Source: Desulforhopalus sp.
Lineage (GTDB): Bacteria > Desulfobacterota > Desulfobulbia > Desulfobulbales > Desulfocapsaceae
Direction of reading: 5' to 3'
Length of the DNA: 17,045 nucleotides
Assembly: GCA_023231425.1 (NCBI GenBank)
Contig: JALNVI010000064.1
Coordinates: 1 to 17,045 of the forward strand
Positions within the stretch are counted from its first letter, which is position 1. Each line of letters begins with the position of its first letter. The notes beneath the pieces are model-generated. The model was given only the letters and a program-made list of their open reading frames with translations, ran no database searches and was not told the DNA's origin. Below, in pieces: positions 13,865-17,045 of this stretch. The position numbers were made by a program, and so were the translations under genes.

Positions 13865-14618
13865 AGAGCGAGAGTGGTCTTCTGTGGCGCATCTGTCTTT
13901 CTATCCAGTTAATCCGGCTTTTGATATATGGTGTCGGGTGATTCGCACTATACTCCCGAGGATTGGGCAAAACTGCCGCAATGGCGGCCGCCTGTGCTCT
14001 GGAAAGATCTTTAGCGGTTTTTTTGAAATAATAATGAGATGCTGCTTCAGCCCCATAAACTCCCTTTCCCATTTCGATGCTGTTCAGATAGACCTCCATA
14101 ATGCGTTCTTTCCCCCAGACAATCTCAATGAGAACAGTAAAGTAAACCTCAAACCCTTTACGCACCCAACTTCTGCCCGGCCAGAGAAAGACATTTTTTG
14201 CAGTTTGCTGGGAAATGGTACTGGCGCCCCGCAGTCGTTTTGTCCCATTTTGTGAAGCTGCAACTGAACGTTCGATGGCCTTGAAATCAAAGCCGAAATG
14301 ATTTGTGAAATTCTGGTCTTCGCTGCAAAACACCGCTAAAGGCAGATTTTTAGAAATTGCCTCGATTGGTACCCAGTGGTGTTGCAGTCGGAGTTCTTTT
14401 CCTTCAGCCAACTGTTCCACAAAACGGATCAACATAAGCGGAGTGACAGGAATTGGAACAAAGCGAAAAAGCAGGACAGAAAAGAGAGATAAGCCGAAAA
14501 AAAAGGTTCCAAACTTCACCAGAAAACGAGATGCACTTTTCGTTATCTTTAAACTTCGTGCTGACCTGGCCCTCCTGGCCCTCCTGGCGCTTCGTGTCAA
14601 ATTTCTTGATTTTACCAT
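13863..14618 (-). CDS. mtgA: Monofunctional peptidoglycan glycosyltransferase MtgA
   Basis: This 251-residue enzyme polymerises lipid II into glycan strands without cross-linking. One membrane anchor (about 35-57) is followed by a GT51 domain with catalytic Glu100 in CSEDQNFTNHFGFD, RGASTISQQTAKNVFLW (130-146), GRSWVRKGFE (148-157) and EVYLNSIEMGKGVYGAEAAS. These closely match E. coli MtgA. The ATG is preceded by a purine-rich GGATGGGGGGCAA. The cytoplasmic head has an Arg/Ala tract (about 11-21) coded by a 9-base repeat, GCCAGGAGG, at 14565-14588. It contains rare AGG-AGG pairs that also mimic strong ribosome-binding sites. The stop overlaps the RAYT terminal repeat by two bases. The upstream region holds a RAYT-end relic and copy 3 of the short element, so its promoter lies in or near mobile DNA. 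Confidence 0.93.
   Translation of the reverse strand: MVKSRNLTRSARRARRARSARSLKITKSASRFLVKFGTFFFGLSLFSVLLFRFVPIPVTPLMLIRFVEQLAEGKELRLQHHWVPIEAISKNLPLAVFCSEDQNFTNHFGFDFKAIERSVAASQNGTKRLRGASTISQQTAKNVFLWPGRSWVRKGFEVYFTVLIEIVWGKERIMEVYLNSIEMGKGVYGAEAASHYYFKKTAKDLSRAQAAAIAAVLPNPREYSANHPTPYIKSRINWIERQMRHRRPLSL
14565..14588 (-). repeat. GCCAGGAGG tandem repeat in the mtgA 5' coding end
   Basis: On the minus strand (GCC AGG AGG) is repeated two and two-thirds times, encoding ARRARRAR. The unit keeps the frame if it slips. Confidence 0.8.
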
Positions 14619-14661
14619 TTGCCCCCCATCCTCTCATACCTCATGCAGAAAAAGCATCCTG

Positions 14662-14868
14662 GAGGCTGCGACTCTCAATAGGGCACCTTGAATAATTAGT
14701 CTTTAGCCCATCTTCTTCGTTACAGTCAAAACTTTATCCTCCGACAAAGCGAGGAACAAGACGTCGAGGTATCAGGTATATATCTGCGGTAAATTCCTTC
14801 CTGTGCCTCGAATATGAACGAAATACAAAATTATTCAAGGTCCCCAATAGATAATTCCGATCTTTTTT
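14662..14868 (-). repeat. Relic of a RAYT element end, split by short-element copy 3
   Basis: Removing 14681-14844 and one CAATA copy joins GCTGCGACTCTCAATA to GATAATTCCGATCTTTTTT. This parallels the right ends of the two RAYT units (GTCGCAAACTCTCAATA then AATAATTCTGACCCCTTTT at 13825-13864, and the same at 16752-16790). Only this end survives. No transposase remnant is visible beside it, since mtgA begins at 14618. Confidence 0.55.
14681..14844 (+). mobile_element. Short interspersed element, copy 3 (MITE-like, 164 bp)
   Basis: The ends GGGCACCTTGAATAATT (left) and the reverse complement of the right end, GGGACCTTGAATAATTT, match over 16 bases with one indel. CAATA occurs directly on both sides (14676-14680 and 14845-14849), a 5-base target duplication. 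The interior has no reading frame of note and matches copy 1 closely. It is the best-preserved copy, and the enzyme that moves it is not encoded in this window. Confidence 0.88.
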
Positions 14869-14904
14869 CCACCTGCATACTGTTGAAGACGTGGCAGGTG
14901 ACGG

Positions 14905-16029
14905 CTACCAACCGATCAGCATTCGGCTTTTCTTTGGAAACATCAGCTTGATCTGCGAAGCCAGAAGATAGGAAATCCAGGTGATAAAAGCGCAAAAGAG
15001 TGGCACCAGGTGAAATCCATAGACTGCAGTATACGTCCACTGTAGATGAGAGATGATGTCGATAAACCATGCATGGAGAAAATATATGGCGAAACTTGAT
15101 GAAGCGATCACGTGGAGCAGCCTGATGTCCAACTCTTCGTCTTTGTGCAGCCAGGTCATAAAAAATAGAGAGAGCAATATTTTCTGGAGGAGATTGATAT
15201 CAATTCCATGCAGTTGAAACGGTGGTTTTTGCAGATTGCCGCATGTCTTAATGAGTAAGGCCTGGATTACGGCCAGCAGAAGGACACCCGTGAAGAGGAG
15301 GAGGGTGCGGTTTCCCATGTTTTTATAAATCCATTCTTTATGTATTGAACAAACTATGCCGAACAGATAAACGGGGGTAAAAAATACCACCGCCTGGGGT
15401 ATAAGAAAGTTATTAATCGGTCGCTGTACGAACAGTGACACCAGCAGGAGCAGGAACGTGATGCCGATTCTGGTTGGTGCGGGACAGTGAATAAACCGGA
15501 TAAAGAGAGGAGAAAGGAGGAAAATGGACATGATAAAGGGAATATACCAATAGACTATGACCCCTCCTGTCAACAAATAGAGCAGGATAGGTCTTACTAC
15601 CTGATCCATGACGGTCTGTTGTGGTCCGAAGTACGTCTCTGCAAATGGTCCGTGGATAATCAGTGCCTGAGCAATACCGAAGATTGACAGGAAAAGATAG
15701 GGATAAAAAATATTTTGTATCTTCTTTTTTATGAAGATACGGTAATTGAAGGTTGGGTAAAAGACATGATGAAAGAGAAAGCCGGAGATAAAAACAAAAA
15801 GAGAGCTTCCTCCGCTTATGATGTTCCCCAACACCCTTTCAGCAAAGGAATTGACATGCCATCCGCTGATACCGTAACAATGGCCAGCCACTATCAGTAT
15901 GATGGCTATTGCGCGAAAATATTCCAACGATTTTAAATGTGTCGATCTTGGACTTGGTTTCGGGGTATCCTGGGGGCGTGGTTGAACCAGGCTATCAGAA
16001 AAAGTGGTCTTATCAGGAAAAAAGGTCAT
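14905..16029 (-). CDS. Acyltransferase-3 family membrane protein
   Basis: This 374-residue integral membrane protein is of the OafA/NolL/acyltransferase-3 type, which transfers acyl groups (often acetyl) to surface sugars or other cell-envelope molecules. The family signature is at the first membrane segment, EYFRAIAIILIVAGHCYG (36-53), with the conserved His50. About ten hydrophobic segments follow, and the motif YFLHAWF occurs late, as is common. The substrate cannot be read from the sequence. The start is uncertain: ATG 16029 and an upstream TTG at 16044 lie in a 15-base tandem duplication of the RAYT end, giving (L/M)T(L/F)FP twice, and neither has a ribosome-binding site. The N-terminal 30 or so residues are Pro/Ser/Thr-rich and do not look conserved. 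No glycan-synthesis gene lies nearby. Confidence 0.88.
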   Translation of the reverse strand: MTFFPDKTTFSDSLVQPRPQDTPKPSPRSTHLKSLEYFRAIAIILIVAGHCYGISGWHVNSFAERVLGNIISGGSSLFVFISGFLFHHVFYPTFNYRIFIKKKIQNIFYPYLFLSIFGIAQALIIHGPFAETYFGPQQTVMDQVVRPILLYLLTGGVIVYWYIPFIMSIFLLSPLFIRFIHCPAPTRIGITFLLLLVSLFVQRPINNFLIPQAVVFFTPVYLFGIVCSIHKEWIYKNMGNRTLLLFTGVLLLAVIQALLIKTCGNLQKPPFQLHGIDINLLQKILLSLFFMTWLHKDEELDIRLLHVIASSSFAIYFLHAWFIDIISHLQWTYTAVYGFHLVPLFCAFITWISYLLASQIKLMFPKKSRMLIGW

Positions 16030-16044
16030 AGGAAAAAGGGTCAA
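16015..16044 (-). repeat. 15-bp tandem duplication of the RAYT element end
   Basis: AGGAAAAAAGGTCAT (16015-16029) and AGGAAAAAGGGTCAA (16030-16044) are 13/15 identical and adjacent. Both resemble the terminal repeat of the RAYT unit. They carry the candidate start codons of the acyltransferase gene. Confidence 0.75.
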
Positions 16045-16790
16045 AACTATTTATTAGATTTTCGGGGTTGTCCAGGTTCCTTATTGGAGATGCGGATACC
16101 TGGTCTCTGAGATACGTTCTGACGAAATCGGTCGCTGTCGGTCAACGGCCCTCTCTCTGGAGTGCATCTCTGATCAGCGTGATCTCTGCTTCAGGAATTT
16201 TGTCACAAACAGACTGCACACAGGTCGTTTGACGATCCCGTTTATTCCTTCCCAAAGACAGGTCTCATGTATTGAAATGCACAATCTGCTCATCGCTTCC
16301 TGCCTTACATCGACAGCTTTCCCCTCTGGTAGAGACCATCCCGGTACGCAGAGGATTCAATTCGATATAATGACAACATGCTGGCAGGTGAGCTGCAGTT
16401 GAGATAGTGCTCAATTTTAAACGGCCTTCCCACAGAGGCTGCCGGATTGCCTTTCACGTTTATTCGCGGACTGCTCTGCCTCCCGGCGACCCGTTTTCTG
16501 AGTCGTGGAGGTGGCACAGGATCATTTCCTGGATCAATAACCAGGTGCACGTGATTGGTCAACAGGCAATAGGCGAAAATGCTGCATCCAGATTCTTTTT
16601 TTGAAATGAATGAAATTGTTCCGCTAAGAGTTGCAGCCATCGCCCCCGACAAAAACGATCTGTCGGTTGTGACCGCAGTGGACGAGATGATGAGGTGTGC
16701 TGGGAGAGGTCTTCGTTAATGGCCGAGGCATGGCGCACATGCTACCATGCGTGCCGCAAACTCTCAATAAATAATTCTGGCCCCTTTTCC
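16031..16790 (-). mobile_element. Second RAYT element, decayed
   Basis: The unit is bounded by GGAAAAAGGGTCAAAA (16031-16046) and TTCTGGCCCCTTTTCC (16775-16790), which are inverted with three mismatches. It is colinear with the intact element at 13092-13864 over its whole length, including the GCATGG...CATGC palindrome beside the former start codon. It is about 13 bases shorter. Confidence 0.85.
16041..16731 (-). pseudogene. RAYT transposase pseudogene
   Basis: The region aligns with the intact transposase gene at 13103-13804. The former start (ATG of MPRP) is still at 16731. The readable part keeps GCSIFAYCLLTNHVHLVIDPG, including the HxH metal motif. The frame is then broken: the tyrosine motif RYIDLNPLR is shifted out of frame (read as LYRIESS), a stretch of 15-20 bases is missing near 16300-16330, and other frameshifts follow. 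It cannot make an active transposase, but its ends might still be recognised in trans by the intact copy. It is on the same strand as the intact copy and directly upstream of the acyltransferase gene. Confidence 0.88.
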
Positions 16791-17045
16791 CTTTTCACGA
16801 TCTAACCTTATTCGTTATGTTTTCTTCTTAAAAAAGGAGTCTCTATCAAATGATAAGTAAAACATGCGAAAAAATAACTAACTATTACGGTAACGCTGAA
16901 TCGACTCCCGCCTGACAAATGTGCTTTGGCTATAATTTTGATAATTAAGGGATGAATTAAATACATGCTATAGCTTACTACGCCTATAGATGTCAGTAAA
17001 AAATTAGAAAAAAGATTTGTCAGGTAGTTTTTTCCCGTAAAAAGA
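16791..17045. other. AT-rich stretch with no convincing gene
   Basis: The last 255 bases are clearly more AT-rich than the genes to the left. A TATAAT hexamer at 16931-16936 lacks a well-spaced -35. A 21-codon frame from ATG 16850 (MISKTCEKITNYYGNAESTPA) has an AGGAG 10 bases upstream, but nothing else supports it. An inverted repeat is listed separately. Confidence 0.5.
16911..17024. repeat. Perfect 10-bp inverted repeat CCTGACAAAT / ATTTGTCAGG
   Basis: CCTGACAAAT (16911-16920) and ATTTGTCAGG (17015-17024) are exact inverted copies 94 bases apart. They could be ends of a short element or paired binding sites. The identity is unknown. Confidence 0.5.

Overview
The window reads like a chromosome segment of a Gram-negative, probably sulfate-reducing Desulfobacterota bacterium (Desulfobulbales-like is my guess). 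The pointers are a stand-alone, roughly 200-residue siroheme/[4Fe-4S] sulfite-reductase-type protein, known mainly from sulfate reducers, together with outer-membrane-type lipoproteins and Gram-negative murein enzymes. The taxonomic call is inference. No rRNA, tRNA or CRISPR array was seen.

Left part (1-3640, minus strand): a YhbY-type ribosome-associated RNA-binding protein, a TraB-family membrane protein and an MltD-like lytic transglycosylase lipoprotein with three LysM domains. A 342-base divergent intergenic region follows. Central part (3981-9231, plus strand): a very large class A penicillin-binding protein of 1141 residues, with about 245 extra residues between the SxN and KTG motifs, and a helical-repeat lipoprotein carrying nine tandem (D/N)(V/G)Q units. 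A strong bidirectional terminator closes this unit. With mtgA further right, four of the genes concern building, cutting or possibly controlling peptidoglycan.

Middle-right (9300-13090): a membrane-anchored protein of unknown function, a DJ-1/YajL-family protein, a CoA-pyrophosphatase-like Nudix hydrolase, the small sulfite reductase and a CBM9-like protein. The terminator between the last two genes lies inside the coding end of the CBM9-like gene.

Right part (13090-17045) is shaped by small mobile elements. One intact REP-associated tyrosine transposase (RAYT) element with perfect 17-bp inverted ends fills the gap between mtgA and the CBM9-like gene. A decayed second copy lies upstream of an acyltransferase-3 gene, and a short relic lies upstream of mtgA. 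A separate non-autonomous family of about 165 bp occurs three times (about 9313-9470, 10269-10435, 14681-14844), all in one orientation. It has GGG(N)ACCTTGAA ends and no coding capacity. Its third copy sits inside the RAYT-end relic with a clear CAATA target duplication, which gives an order of events. The last 255 bases are AT-rich, hold no convincing gene, and contain a perfect 10-bp inverted repeat.
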